Shown: positions 1 to 8,522, counted from the first letter of the stretch. The stretch: 64,000 nucleotides of DNA from Nocardia lijiangensis NBRC 108240 (GCF_001613045.1 NZ_BDBP01000025.1:23174-87173); one strand, 5' to 3'. Translations and numbers: made by a program. Notes: generated by a model from the letters alone, not told the origin.

Positions 1-2
1 TC

Positions 3-50
3 GTTCCGGCGCTGCTGGAGGGCTGCGCGGCGGTCGCCGCACGGCACTGA
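3..50 (+). CDS. 3' end of an unidentified gene (partial)
   Basis: An open frame entering from the left edge encodes VPALLEGCAAVAARH and stops at TGA 48-50. Codon use is typical of the window, with G or C in almost every third position. It runs toward the convergent WS/DGAT gene. Fifteen residues are too few to name a family, and the reading as a real C-terminus is an inference from frame and composition only. Confidence 0.3.
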   Translation, partial: VPALLEGCAAVAARH

Positions 51-111
51 CCCGGCGCAAGCCGCGGCGGGTGACCCTGTTCGGCGTCGGTGGCGAACAG
101 GGCGGCGTGGA

Positions 112-1509
112 TCACTCCACTTCGCGTGCCGCGGTGCGCAATTCGTCGATGATGCCTGGCACCGCGTCGGCCATCGTGGCGACATCGGGCACGAGTTCCT
201 TGCAGGCGATGAACCCGATATCGAGATCGCCGTTGTTGGACAGCACCGTGACGGTGAGCCCGGCACCGTGGAAGACCGGCCCGAACGGATACATCGCGTC
301 CACCTTGATGCCGAGGAAGTACAGCGGCATCGGCGGTCCGGGCACGTTCGAGACCACGAGGTTGTGCACCACCGGATGGTGCTCGGCCAGCTTCAGCGAC
401 GAATAGACCCGAGCGGCGAGCTGAAAGGTGTTGGGCGGGGCGTACTTCGACCAGTCCTGGAGGAAGTCGGCGCCGATCAGATCGTGTTCCTCCTTGGCGT
501 TCCGATTCGCCGCGGCCACCGACCGCAGCCGCTCGACCGGGTCGGCGATATCGGTGCCGAGCTCGGAGAACAGTGAGGAGACCTTGTTGATTCCTTCGGT
601 GTGCCGCGACTGTTCGTGCACCGAGACCGGCACCGAGGCGATGAGCGAACGGTCGGGCAGCTCACCGTGCTTGTCCAGGTAGGCGCGCAGCACGCCGCCG
701 ACCACGGTCAGCACCACGTCGTTGACCTTCACGTCGAAGGCGGTCTTGATCTCTTTGATGTCGGCCAGATCCGCTTCGGCGAAGGCCACCGCGCGGTGCG
801 GCGTGATCGCCTTGTTGAACGGGGTGCGCGGGGCGGTGAGCGGAAGCGCCATGCCCGCCTGGTTGTTTCGCCGCCGCTGCGCGAAACCGGCCAGCATGCC
901 GACGGTCTTGGGCACCATGCCGACGATGCCCGCCTTGTCGGGCAGCCGAACGACAGCCTCCGCCAGCAGTTTCCAGTCGTTCGGCGTGGACTCGGGCTGC
1001 CATTCCTCGGTCGGCTCCGGTCGCGTGAGGCCGGGCTCCATGTCGCACAGGTGCATCATCATGTTCGTGCCGGTGATGCCGTCCACGGCGGCGTGGTGGT
1101 ACTTACAGATCACCGCGACCTTGTCGCCGTCGATGCCTTCGACCACGTTCATCTGCCACAGCGGCCGGTCACGATCCATCGGCCTGCTGGCGATGTCGCC
1201 GACCAGTTCGGCCAGCTCGCGCCGGCCGCCCGGGGTCGGGATGCCGATGCGGCGGATGTGGTAGTCGAGATCGAAGTCGGGGTCCTCCACCCAGACCGGG
1301 TGGTCCAGGTTGAACGGCACTTCGTGTAGTCGCCTGCGCATCTGCGGAATCAGGGGCACCCGGCGTCCGAGTTCGGCTTTGAAGGAGTCGAAGGAGTACC
1401 TCGCGCCTTCCGCCGTCGGATCCAGGATGAGCAGCGCGCACACGTGTAGATGCTGGGTCCCGGTCTCGAGATAGAGGAAACTGGCGTCCAATCCGGTCAA
1501 TCGTTCCAT
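112..1509 (-). CDS. wax ester synthase/diacylglycerol O-acyltransferase (WS/DGAT)
   Basis: This 465-residue protein matches the bacterial WS/DGAT family, which joins an acyl-CoA to diacylglycerol or a fatty alcohol to make storage triacylglycerol or wax esters, usually at the inner face of the membrane or on lipid droplets. The catalytic HHxxxDG motif is HHAAVDG at residues 138-144, preceded by RPLW near 116. The N-terminus MERLTGLDASFLYLE and the length are standard for the family. The ATG lies 6 nt downstream of a TAGGCT -10 hexamer (1516-1521), so the mRNA is probably leaderless. A palindrome fitting the KstR consensus sits directly upstream, suggesting control by a TetR-type lipid or sterol regulator. 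These genomes usually carry several paralogues, so the exact substrate cannot be read here. Confidence 0.95.
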   Translation of the reverse strand: MERLTGLDASFLYLETGTQHLHVCALLILDPTAEGARYSFDSFKAELGRRVPLIPQMRRRLHEVPFNLDHPVWVEDPDFDLDYHIRRIGIPTPGGRRELAELVGDIASRPMDRDRPLWQMNVVEGIDGDKVAVICKYHHAAVDGITGTNMMMHLCDMEPGLTRPEPTEEWQPESTPNDWKLLAEAVVRLPDKAGIVGMVPKTVGMLAGFAQRRRNNQAGMALPLTAPRTPFNKAITPHRAVAFAEADLADIKEIKTAFDVKVNDVVLTVVGGVLRAYLDKHGELPDRSLIASVPVSVHEQSRHTEGINKVSSLFSELGTDIADPVERLRSVAAANRNAKEEHDLIGADFLQDWSKYAPPNTFQLAARVYSSLKLAEHHPVVHNLVVSNVPGPPMPLYFLGIKVDAMYPFGPVFHGAGLTVTVLSNNGDLDIGFIACKELVPDVATMADAVPGIIDELRTAAREVE

Positions 1510-1515
1510 AGCAGA

Positions 1516-1536
1516 AGCCTACTAGAACGTGTTCTA
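1516..1536 (-). promoter_or_regulatory. KstR-like operator and -10 of the WS/DGAT gene
   Basis: TAGAACGTGTTCTA at 1523-1536 is a perfect 14-bp palindrome and fits the KstR consensus TnnAACnnGTTnnA. It abuts a -10-like TAGGCT on the minus strand (1516-1521) that lies 6 nt before the ATG at 1509. A repressor bound here would cover the promoter. The identity of the regulator is inferred from consensus only. Confidence 0.65.
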
Positions 1537-1794
1537 AATTTGGGGGAGATCGGCGGGAGGTGAGTCACAGTAGTGATCTCTATTATCAACTTGGAGAACG
1601 AAATTCATCGGATGACTGATTGTGGCCGCGCGGTCGCTGTGGCCCGATTTCGTTCGTCTCCCCCCCGCAACGAACATGTGTGTTACTGCTAGTTCCATAT
1701 ACGTGTATGATCATTGCTACACCCGCGCAGGAACCGGCGCACCGCCGTGCCGATTCGCTGCCGAGGTGCACGTATGAGGATCGAGGGAGTACCG

Positions 1795-2697
1795 ATGAAG
1801 CTACTTCGCGGGGCTCACCGGCGGCCGGATACCGATCCGGGCGAGGTGGCGCTCCACGCACGCAACGTCCAGTTCGACTGGGCCGACACTCCGCTGCACT
1901 GGATGCCGGAGGAGCCGATCGCGTCGCACCTGATCAATTCGCTCAACCTGCTGCTCCCCGAGGGCGAGCGCATGTTCTGCGCGGCCTACGCCGAGGCATT
2001 GCCCTACGTCAAGGACGAGAAGCTCCGCGAGGCGATGCTCGGCTTCATCGGCCAGGAATCGATGCACGCCGAGACCCACGACAAGGTGCTGCACGAGGTG
2101 CTCGCGGCGAACAGCATCGACCCGGCGCCCTATGTGCGCCAAGCCGAGTATCTGTTCCGCAAGACGCTCGGGCCCAAGGACGTCGAGGGCATCGCGCAGC
2201 GTCAGATCATGGTCGAGCGGCTGGCCTTCATCGCCTGCCTCGAGCATTTCTTCGCCTTCCTCGGCGACTGGGTGCTCAACGCCGACCTGGAGAAGTTCGA
2301 CGCGGACCCGAGGGTCGCCGACCTGTTCCGGTGGCACGGCGCGGAGGAAGTGGAGCACCGGCACGTCGCCCACGATGTCGCGGTGTACTTCGGCGCGGGA
2401 TACGTCCGCAGGTCGGCGCTGATGGTGCTGGTGTTCCCGATCTTCATCTCGCTGGTCGTCCGCGGCACCAAGTTCATGGTCCAGCAGGATCCGGCGCTGC
2501 CCGATCTGGGATACCCGCGGCTGATCAAGCGCGTTTTCGGCGCCATGTGGCGCGGCTCCCTGCCCGGCGTACCCTCGCTGCTGTGGAGCGCGCTGTCCAC
2601 CTTCAAGCCCGGCTACAACCCGGAGACGGTCGGTTCCACCGCGCAGGCGGTCGCGTACCTGGCCGCGTCCCCCGCGGCGCGCGCGGTCGCCTCGTGA
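1795..2697 (+). CDS. predicted metal-dependent hydrolase (PF10118-like, diiron-type)
   Basis: The 300-residue product resembles the COG3687/PF10118 family, helical proteins with ferritin-like metal ligands. Candidate ligands are the Glu of EGERMF, the Glu/His of QESMHAETH, and EEVEHRHVAHD. Residues from about 215 on contain a hydrophobic segment (LMVLVFPIFISLVV). The ATG at 1795 is chosen because GAGGGA lies 6 nt upstream; ATGs at 1714 and 1774 are in frame but have poorer sites. The stop overlaps the next start as GTGA, so translation is coupled to the ferredoxin reductase that follows. This suggests the reductase feeds electrons to a diiron oxygenase or hydroxylase, which would make 'hydrolase' a misnomer. 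A possible TATGAT -10 lies at 1706-1711. Confidence 0.8.
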   Translation: MKLLRGAHRRPDTDPGEVALHARNVQFDWADTPLHWMPEEPIASHLINSLNLLLPEGERMFCAAYAEALPYVKDEKLREAMLGFIGQESMHAETHDKVLHEVLAANSIDPAPYVRQAEYLFRKTLGPKDVEGIAQRQIMVERLAFIACLEHFFAFLGDWVLNADLEKFDADPRVADLFRWHGAEEVEHRHVAHDVAVYFGAGYVRRSALMVLVFPIFISLVVRGTKFMVQQDPALPDLGYPRLIKRVFGAMWRGSLPGVPSLLWSALSTFKPGYNPETVGSTAQAVAYLAASPAARAVAS

Positions 2698-3800
2698 GCC
2701 CTCGAGTCGTTCCCGAGCAGCTGCCCGCCGATCTGTTCGGCAAACGCGATCGGGACCGGGCGGTACGGGTGTTCGACGCGCTCGCCACAGCCCGGATACG
2801 CTGGGCCGCACTGGTCAACCGGCGGGATCTGCGCCCGAAGGTCGATGACCGCAGACTCGCGCTCGTTGTCACCGAGCGCCGGGTCGAGGCGCACGACCAG
2901 GACGTGGTGAGCCTGCGGCTCGAGGCGCCGGACGGGCACGCACTGCCCGCATGGCGGCCGGGCGCACACCTGGATTTGGAACTGCCCTCCGGCAGGCTGC
3001 GGCAGTACTCGCTGTGCGGCGATCCGGCGGACACCCGTGCCTACCGTGTCGCGGTGCGCCGCATCCCCGACGGGGGTGGCGGTTCGGTGGAGGTGCACGA
3101 CGCCCTGCCCGTCGGCACACCGATCGTGGTGCGCGGTCCGCGCAACGCCTTCCCGTTTGCGGTGCCCGGCTACGGTTCGCCCGCGGTGCACCTGCACTTC
3201 ATCGCGGGCGGCATCGGGATCACGCCGATCCTGCCCATGGCACGGCTGGCGATGCGGCTCGGCCTCGACTGGTCCATGGTGTACGTCGGCCGCAGTCGCG
3301 AGACCATCCCGTTCCTCGACGAGATCGAGACGTTCGGTGACCGCGTCACCGTGCGCACCGACGACGAACACGGACTGCCGGACGCGGCCGCGCTGCTGCC
3401 CGGCGTCACCACGGGCACCGCGGTCTACTGCTGCGGCCCGGTGCCGATGACCGACACCGTCGCCGACGCGGTGCGCCGGATGCGCGGTGTGGAACTGCAT
3501 TCCGAGCGTTTCTCGCCACCGCCCATCGTGAACGGGCAGCCGTTCGAGATCCAGCTCGCCTCCACCGGCGAGGTGCTGCAGGTGCCCGCCGACGAGTCGG
3601 CGCTGGCGGCACTGCTGAAATCCCGTCCGGATCAACCCTATTCATGTCGGCAGGGCTTCTGCCGGACCTGCAAGGTGCGCGTACTGGTCGGCGAGCCGGA
3701 CCATCGCGACACCGTGCTCACCGAGGACGAACGCGCCGACGGCGAGATGCTGGCCTGCGTATCGCGCTGCGACGGCGGGCGTCTCGTGCTCGACCTGTAG
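2694..3800 (+). CDS. ferredoxin-NADP reductase-type oxidoreductase with C-terminal [2Fe-2S] domain (PDR/VanB family)
   Basis: Phthalate-dioxygenase-reductase architecture in 368 residues: an FMN/FAD-binding barrel (LRQYSLCGDP), an NAD-binding domain (HFIAGGIGITPILPM, later YCCGPVPM), and a plant-type ferredoxin domain with Cys318, Cys323, Cys326 and Cys355 in CRQGFCRTC...C spacing. It passes electrons from NAD(P)H through flavin and the iron-sulfur cluster to a partner oxygenase. The GTG at 2694 overlaps the stop of the diiron-type gene (GTGA), and EphD follows after 30 bp, so the three probably form one transcript. The same frame stays open far upstream, but only this start fits the family length and the coupling. 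The partner is inferred from the operon. Confidence 0.88.
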   Translation: MSPRVVPEQLPADLFGKRDRDRAVRVFDALATARIRWAALVNRRDLRPKVDDRRLALVVTERRVEAHDQDVVSLRLEAPDGHALPAWRPGAHLDLELPSGRLRQYSLCGDPADTRAYRVAVRRIPDGGGGSVEVHDALPVGTPIVVRGPRNAFPFAVPGYGSPAVHLHFIAGGIGITPILPMARLAMRLGLDWSMVYVGRSRETIPFLDEIETFGDRVTVRTDDEHGLPDAAALLPGVTTGTAVYCCGPVPMTDTVADAVRRMRGVELHSERFSPPPIVNGQPFEIQLASTGEVLQVPADESALAALLKSRPDQPYSCRQGFCRTCKVRVLVGEPDHRDTVLTEDERADGEMLACVSRCDGGRLVLDL

Positions 3801-3830
3801 TGAAGGCCCTCCGACCACAAGGAGACATCG

Positions 3831-5603
3831 ATGACGACGGATATCGACTCGGCGGCGACCGAGCGGATAGTGCGCAAAGGTGAATTCGAGCTCGCTGTCT
3901 ACGAATACGGCGATCCCGCGGCCCCGACCGTGGTTCTCGTGCACGGCTGGCCGGACACCCACCACCTCTGGGACGCCGTGGTGCCGCTGCTGGCGCAGCG
4001 ATTCCACGTCGTCACCTACGACACTCGCGGGCACGGCCGGTCCACCCGCACCCGGCGGACCGCCGACTTCCGGCTCGACGCGCTCGCGGCCGACTTCTTC
4101 GCCGTCGCCGACGCGGTGAGCCCGGACGCGCCGGTGCACGTGCTCGCCCACGACTGGGGTTCGGTCCAGGTGTGGGAGGCGGTGTGCGAACCGCGCGCCG
4201 CCGCTCGGATCGCCTCGTTCACCTCGGTGTCCGGCCCGAATCTCGACCACATCGGAAAGTGGGTGCGCGCCAGGCTGTCCCGGCCCACCCCACGCAATGT
4301 GTGGCAGCCGTTCACCCAGTTGCTGTCCTCGGCCTACACGTTCTTCTTCATGGCGCCGGGACTGCCGCGGGCCGCCTTCGGTGCGCTCGGCACCGAAGAG
4401 CGGTGGCAGCGTGTGGTGTCCCTGATGAACGACACGCCGACCTCGACCGTCACCCTCGCCCCGTCCTTCCGGCGCGACATCGTGGACGGTCTGCTCATCT
4501 ACCGCGCGAACATCGTGCAGCGGCTGCTCGACCCGCGCGAACGGCGCACCGAGGTGCCGGTTCAGCTGATCGTGGCGGGCCGCGACGTGGCGGTGCGCCC
4601 CGCGGGCTACGACGACGAGCGCAAGTGGGTCTCGCGACTGTGGCGGCGCGACGTGCCCGCCGGGCACTGGATGCCGTTCTCGCACCCCGAACTGCTGGCC
4701 ACCGCCACCACGGAGCTGATCGACACCCTCGACGGCGGTGCGCCGCCCCGTGGCCTGCGCCGCGCCGAAACCGGCAGGACCCGAAAGGAATTCGACGACC
4801 AGCTGGTGGTGATCACCGGCGGCGGCAGCGGCATCGGCCGCGAGACCGCGCTGGCGTTCGCCCGCCTCGGCGCCGAAATCGTGCTCTCGGACATCAATCT
4901 GGACGCCGCCAAGCACACCGCGGAGCTGATCACCGCGGAAGGCGGTGCGGCGCATGCCTATCGGCTCGACGTCTCCGACGAGGCCGAGGTGACGGCGCAC
5001 GCGGCCGAGGTGCTCGAGGCGCACGGCGTGCCGGACATCTTGATCAACAACGCGGGCATCGGCCAGGCGGGCGGGTTCTTCGACACGCCTTCGGCGGAAT
5101 TCGATCGCGTGCTGCGGATCAACCTCGGCGGCGTGGTGAACGGCTGTCGCGCCTTCGGCGCCGCCATGGCCGAACGCGGCCTCGGCGGGCACATCGTCAA
5201 TCTGTCCAGCATGGCGGCCTACAGCCCGCAGCAGGGATTCAGCGCGTACTCCACCAGCAAGTCGGCGGTGTTCATGTTCTCCGACTGCCTGCGCGCCGAG
5301 CTGGCCGGGCGCGGCGTCTCGGTGCACACCGTCTGCCCGGGCATCGTGCACACCAATATCGTTGCGACCACCACCTTTTCGGGCGTCAGCGCCGAGGAGG
5401 AGAAGCGCAAGCAGGCCAAGTACGACGACCTGTACCGCAGGCGCCACTACACGCCGGACAAGGTCGCCGATCAGATCGTGCGGGCCGTCCGGCGCAACCG
5501 CAGCATCGTGCCGGTCACCCCGGAGGCGCGGTTGCAGTACCAGTTCAACCGCTTCGCACCCGCGGTGGTGCGGTTCTTCGCGGCACGGGTGAAGCTCACC
5601 TAA
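3831..5603 (+). CDS. ephD: EphD-like bifunctional alpha/beta hydrolase (epoxide hydrolase)-SDR fusion
   Basis: A 590-residue two-domain protein matches the size and architecture of mycobacterial EphD. The N-terminal half is an epoxide-hydrolase-type alpha/beta hydrolase with oxyanion motif HGWPD (39-43), nucleophile Asp108 in AHDWGS and probable base His279 in AGHW. The C-terminal half is a short-chain dehydrogenase with GGGSGIG (330-336), NNAG, a catalytic Ser in LSSM and Tyr473/Lys477 in YSTSK. EphD in M. tuberculosis has been linked to epoxy-mycolic acid metabolism; the role here is inferred by homology. It is the last gene of the operon and its TAA overlaps the stop of the convergent gene by 4 nt. 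All catalytic residues appear intact. Confidence 0.9.
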   Translation: MTTDIDSAATERIVRKGEFELAVYEYGDPAAPTVVLVHGWPDTHHLWDAVVPLLAQRFHVVTYDTRGHGRSTRTRRTADFRLDALAADFFAVADAVSPDAPVHVLAHDWGSVQVWEAVCEPRAAARIASFTSVSGPNLDHIGKWVRARLSRPTPRNVWQPFTQLLSSAYTFFFMAPGLPRAAFGALGTEERWQRVVSLMNDTPTSTVTLAPSFRRDIVDGLLIYRANIVQRLLDPRERRTEVPVQLIVAGRDVAVRPAGYDDERKWVSRLWRRDVPAGHWMPFSHPELLATATTELIDTLDGGAPPRGLRRAETGRTRKEFDDQLVVITGGGSGIGRETALAFARLGAEIVLSDINLDAAKHTAELITAEGGAAHAYRLDVSDEAEVTAHAAEVLEAHGVPDILINNAGIGQAGGFFDTPSAEFDRVLRINLGGVVNGCRAFGAAMAERGLGGHIVNLSSMAAYSPQQGFSAYSTSKSAVFMFSDCLRAELAGRGVSVHTVCPGIVHTNIVATTTFSGVSAEEEKRKQAKYDDLYRRRHYTPDKVADQIVRAVRRNRSIVPVTPEARLQYQFNRFAPAVVRFFAARVKLT

Positions 5604-6121
5604 GGCACGTCCGGCGCCCGGTGCAGTTCGGCCTCGATCGCCGCGACGCGCCGGGCGTCGATGCCCCACGGCTCGGCGACACCGACCTTGCTGTCGAGAT
5701 CCCACAGCACGCAGGTCTCGCCGGGTCGCGCGACCATCGACCACGCCACCACCGTGCGCCCCAGCTGCTCGGCCATCGAGCCGTGCGCGGCGTGCTTACG
5801 CGGCGCGACCCCGTCCGGGTAGTGGTGCAGGAAGCGGCCGTAGGCGGCCGTGCAGAACGCGGCGTAGCGCTCCGTGCACAGAATCAGCCCGTGCCATGCC
5901 TCGTCCACCGCGTGCGAGGGCATGCCGATGACCTGACCGTCGCGCATCGCCGCGCCGCAGCAGCGCAACCACTGGCGCAGCCCGGTCTCCACCAGCTCGC
6001 GCGGCTGCCAGGGGCAAGTCTTGAAGACGGCCTCGGGAAGTTCCAGTGCGGCCACCGCCTGCTCGACGTCGCGCAGGTCGACCTGGCGGCGGAGGCGCTG
6101 TCGGGAACGGAAAAACTGCAC
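5600..6121 (-). CDS. GRDP-like (glycine-rich-domain-containing-protein-like) protein of unknown function
   Basis: A 173-residue protein with PSHAVDEAWHGLI near residue 66-78 resembles the PSxxVDxxWH signature of plant and bacterial GRDP-like proteins (PF07173-like). It is rich in Trp, His and Cys, including CPW, LRCCG and LILCTE. I see no signal peptide or membrane segment. It is divergent from a gene for a membrane-anchored Gly/Ser/Cys-rich protein, with only 37 bp between starts, so both promoters must overlap. In plants the GRDP module is fused to a Gly-rich tail; here the two parts would be separate neighbouring genes. The family call is moderate and the function unknown. Confidence 0.6.
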   Translation of the reverse strand: MQFFRSRQRLRRQVDLRDVEQAVAALELPEAVFKTCPWQPRELVETGLRQWLRCCGAAMRDGQVIGMPSHAVDEAWHGLILCTERYAAFCTAAYGRFLHHYPDGVAPRKHAAHGSMAEQLGRTVVAWSMVARPGETCVLWDLDSKVGVAEPWGIDARRVAAIEAELHRAPDVP

Positions 6122-6158
6122 GATTCACTGTACGGCGGCGTGCCGTTACCATTCCGGC

Positions 6159-6530
6159 ATGACGGCTGCGCTCATCGTCCTGATTCTCCTCGTGACCCTG
6201 CTGATCGTGGGCGGCGTCGTGGCGTTCGTGGTGGGTCTGGTCAAGGCGGTCAGCCCGCCGCCGCGGCAGCCGGGGTGGGGGCCGAACCAGAACCGTGGGC
6301 CCTGGTTCGCGGGCGGCGCAGGGATGGGACATCACGGCCACAGCCACGGCAGCGGGTGCGGCGGCGGTGCCTTGGACTCCGGAAGTAGCTGTTCGGGCGG
6401 TAGCGGCGGCGACAGCGGGTGCGGCGGGGGTGGCAGCAGTAGTTGCGGTGGAGGGAGCGGCAGTAGTTGCGGCGGCGGGAGCAGCAGTAGCTGTGGCGGC
6501 GGCAGTAGCTGTGGCGGCGGGGGCTCCTGA
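6159..6530 (+). CDS. membrane-anchored Gly/Ser/Cys-rich small protein
   Basis: The 123-residue product starts at ATG 6159, in frame with and downstream of other possible starts, because it opens directly with a hydrophobic helix (MTAALIVLILLVTLLIVGG, about residues 4-30). A short Pro/Trp/Asn-rich stretch follows, then HHGHSHG, then about 60 residues made almost wholly of Gly, Ser and seven regularly spaced Cys in SSCGGG-type repeats. The His cluster and Cys repeats suggest metal binding or disulfide cross-linking, which is an inference. Tails of this kind occur in poorly characterised actinobacterial membrane proteins. It is divergent from the GRDP-like gene. Confidence 0.65.
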   Translation: MTAALIVLILLVTLLIVGGVVAFVVGLVKAVSPPPRQPGWGPNQNRGPWFAGGAGMGHHGHSHGSGCGGGALDSGSSCSGGSGGDSGCGGGGSSSCGGGSGSSCGGGSSSSCGGGSSCGGGGS

Positions 6531-6647
6531 ACCGCGCGTCATGCTCTGTTGCGCGGGGGAGTGATCTCGCTCCCGGCGCTTGACCTCTACTGAACTTCAG
6601 GTTTCATGCTGGGCTCCGTCAGACCAGGTGTCGTCAGGAGGTCAGTG

Positions 6648-7643
6648 ATGCGAGCTGTGCAGGCAACGGAATTCGGTGGACCAGAGGTGCTCGCGGTGCG
6701 GGAAGTACCCGATCCGACGCCCGGTCCGGGGCAGGTGGTCGTCCAGGTCGCCGCGGCCGACGTGATGTTCCTCGACACCCGGCTGCGCGGGGGCTGGGGC
6801 AGCGAATACTTCAACATGGAAACCCCTTACGTGCCGGGCGGAGCGATCTCCGGCGTGGTCGTCGAGGTCGGCGCGGACGTCGACCCGACGTGGATCGGCA
6901 AGCACGTCGCCACCAGCACCGCCGCGAGCGGGATCGGCGGCGGGCAGCCCACCGGTGGCTACGCCGAGAAGGCGCTCGCCAAGGCCGAGACCCTCATCGA
7001 AGTACCGGACGGACTTTCGCTGAACCAGGCCGTCGCGCTCAGCCATGACGGCAAGACCGCACTCGCGGTGTTCGACCGTGCCTCGATCCAGCCGGGGGAG
7101 CGGGTACTCATCACCGCGGCGGGCGGTGGTCTCGGCACGCTGCTCATCCAATTGGCGCGTGCCGAAGGGGCATACGTCGTCGCGGCGGCCCGCGGACACG
7201 CCAAGCTCGAGCTGGCCGAGCGGCTCGGCGCAAACGCCGTCGTCGACTACTCCGAACCGGACTGGCCGGCAAAGGCGTGCGCCGCGACCGGCGGAGACGG
7301 GGTCGACATCGTGCTCGACGGCGCGGGCGGCGACCTCGGCGCGGCCGCCGCGGAAGCCATCACCGACCACGGCCGGTTCCTCGGATATGGCGCCGCGGCA
7401 GGCGATTTCGCCACACTCGACCGCGACGCGCTGGCCGCGCGCGACATCGCCGTCCTCGGTCTGTTCGACCTCACCGGCGCCGACATCGACTGGAACGCGC
7501 TCTCACGCCGCATCCAAGCGGCCGTTGTCGCCGGTGAGATCGAGGTCGTGATCGGCCAGACCTTCACCCTAGAAGACGCCGACAGCGCCCATGCCGCAAT
7601 CGAATCCAGGAAATCTCTTGGACGAACGCTGCTCACTTTGTGA
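6648..7643 (+). CDS. NADPH:quinone reductase-like zinc-binding dehydrogenase family protein
   Basis: A 331-residue medium-chain dehydrogenase/reductase of the quinone oxidoreductase type. The N-terminal GroES-like half includes GPGQVVVQVAAADV and PYVPGGAISGVV. The Rossmann half carries ITAAGGGLGTLLIQLA, the AAxGGVG-type nucleotide motif favouring NADPH. The Cys/His zinc ligands of alcohol dehydrogenases are absent, as expected for QOR. ATG 6648 is chosen for the AGGAGG 6 nt upstream; an in-frame ATG at 6606 has no such site. It would reduce quinones or other electrophilic carbonyls; the substrate is not evident. It stands alone, 117 bp after the Cys-rich gene. Confidence 0.88.
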   Translation: MRAVQATEFGGPEVLAVREVPDPTPGPGQVVVQVAAADVMFLDTRLRGGWGSEYFNMETPYVPGGAISGVVVEVGADVDPTWIGKHVATSTAASGIGGGQPTGGYAEKALAKAETLIEVPDGLSLNQAVALSHDGKTALAVFDRASIQPGERVLITAAGGGLGTLLIQLARAEGAYVVAAARGHAKLELAERLGANAVVDYSEPDWPAKACAATGGDGVDIVLDGAGGDLGAAAAEAITDHGRFLGYGAAAGDFATLDRDALAARDIAVLGLFDLTGADIDWNALSRRIQAAVVAGEIEVVIGQTFTLEDADSAHAAIESRKSLGRTLLTL

Positions 7644-7695
7644 CTTGTCACGGCTTTCTGTGCAGCGCGTTTGAGGCAAGGCTAAGGTGCCTGCC

Positions 7696-7848
7696 GTGCA
7701 GACTCTGATCGTTATCGGTGTTGTCGCCGTCGTCCTCTTCCTCGTTTTCGCCGTCGTCCAATTCGCAAGTCGCCCACCGAGAATGGAGAGCCGGTGGGAT
7801 GACAGCGTGCCGGTGAACAAGGGGCAGTGGGGGGACGACGGCGACTGA
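7696..7848 (+). CDS. 50-residue single-pass membrane protein
   Basis: GTG 7696 opens a 50-codon frame with AAGG 8 nt upstream. The product has one hydrophobic helix from about residue 4 to 23 (LIVIGVVAVVLFLVFAVV) followed by a short polar tail ending in WGDDGD. Codon use shows the strong G/C wobble bias of real genes here. It lies between the quinone reductase and a convergent nitroreductase whose stop is 4 nt away. Small helix-plus-acidic-tail proteins of this kind are easily missed in annotation; the function is unknown. Confidence 0.6.
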   Translation: MQTLIVIGVVAVVLFLVFAVVQFASRPPRMESRWDDSVPVNKGQWGDDGD

Positions 7849-7852
7849 CGGT

Positions 7853-8284
7853 TCACTTCGTCTGCGTCAAAACCACTACTGCGATGGGTCGTTTGGTCAT
7901 CTTTTGATAGGCGCTGTAGCGACCCTTGTTAACTTTGTCGACGATCGCCCACCGTCGTGCGTAGTCCGCATCATCCGGATATGTCGCTTGCGCAACCACT
8001 TTCATCCGGCGACGCCCGACCTGAATCTCACACTCGGGCGTCGCCTTCACATTCGCCAGCCACCCCGGAGGCCGCGGCGAGCCGCCGTTCGAGGCGGTCA
8101 CCAAGTACACCTCGCCATCGCGCCCGTAGGTCAGCGCCGAGGTGCGCTCCTGCCTCGTCTTCCGCCCGACCGTCCGCAACAACAGGGTCGGATTCCCGAA
8201 CAGCAGCTTGTGGCCGACCAGCCCACCGCTGTTCTCGTACACCCACTGATGAACCCGCAGCACATTCGCGAACACACTGGCCAT
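7853..8284 (-). CDS. deazaflavin (F420)-dependent nitroreductase family protein
   Basis: The 143-residue product matches the Ddn/FDOR-A split-barrel family: GNPTLLLRTVGRKTRQ followed by LTYGRDGEVYLVTASNGG and PPGWLANVKATPECEIQVG are hallmark segments. Members bind the 8-hydroxy-deazaflavin cofactor F420 and reduce quinones, nitro compounds or other electrophiles, often at the membrane. The ATG at 8284 (MASVFAN) is preferred over one 36 nt upstream because GGAGG precedes it. The gene is convergent with the 50-residue membrane protein. Dependence on F420 follows from the family and was not tested. Confidence 0.88.
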   Translation of the reverse strand: MASVFANVLRVHQWVYENSGGLVGHKLLFGNPTLLLRTVGRKTRQERTSALTYGRDGEVYLVTASNGGSPRPPGWLANVKATPECEIQVGRRRMKVVAQATYPDDADYARRWAIVDKVNKGRYSAYQKMTKRPIAVVVLTQTK

Positions 8285-8448
8285 ATCTGACCCTCCAGTA
8301 AGTTTCGGTTTTGGGCCCACACTAACGGACCTCGACGGACGAACGCCGTACGAAACTCCGCGTGTGGCCGTCCGCCCGGGGAGTCAACTGGTGCCCTCAC
8401 CGCCGCGCCCGGTAGCATCCTTGACAGTCGCGGTTCCACCGCGCATGC

Positions 8449-8522
8449 GGGGCGGTAGCTCAGTCGGTTAGAGCCGTGGACTCATAATCCATTGGTCGCG
8501 GGTTCGAGCCCCGCCCGCCCCA
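8449..8522 (+). tRNA. tRNA-Met (CAU anticodon; tRNA-Ile2 not excluded)
   Basis: A 74-nt cloverleaf: acceptor GGGGCGG pairs with CCGCCCC (8515-8521), the D stem is GCTC/GAGC, the anticodon stem GTGGA/TCCAT holds loop CTCATAA with CAT at 8483-8485, and the T arm is GCGGG-TTCGAGC-CCCGC. The discriminator is A8522 and CCA is not encoded. A CAU anticodon fits elongator methionine; a lysidine-modified isoleucine tRNA has the same anticodon and cannot be ruled out by eye. Confidence 0.9.

Noticed and set aside
1620..2693. Upstream continuation of the ferredoxin-reductase frame
   Set aside because: It overlaps the whole diiron-type gene, is Arg-rich, and the coupled GTG at 2694 gives the family length.
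3642..5744. 700-codon frame antisense to ephD
   Set aside because: GC-rich shadow of a well-supported gene; Arg/Gly/His-rich with no domain.
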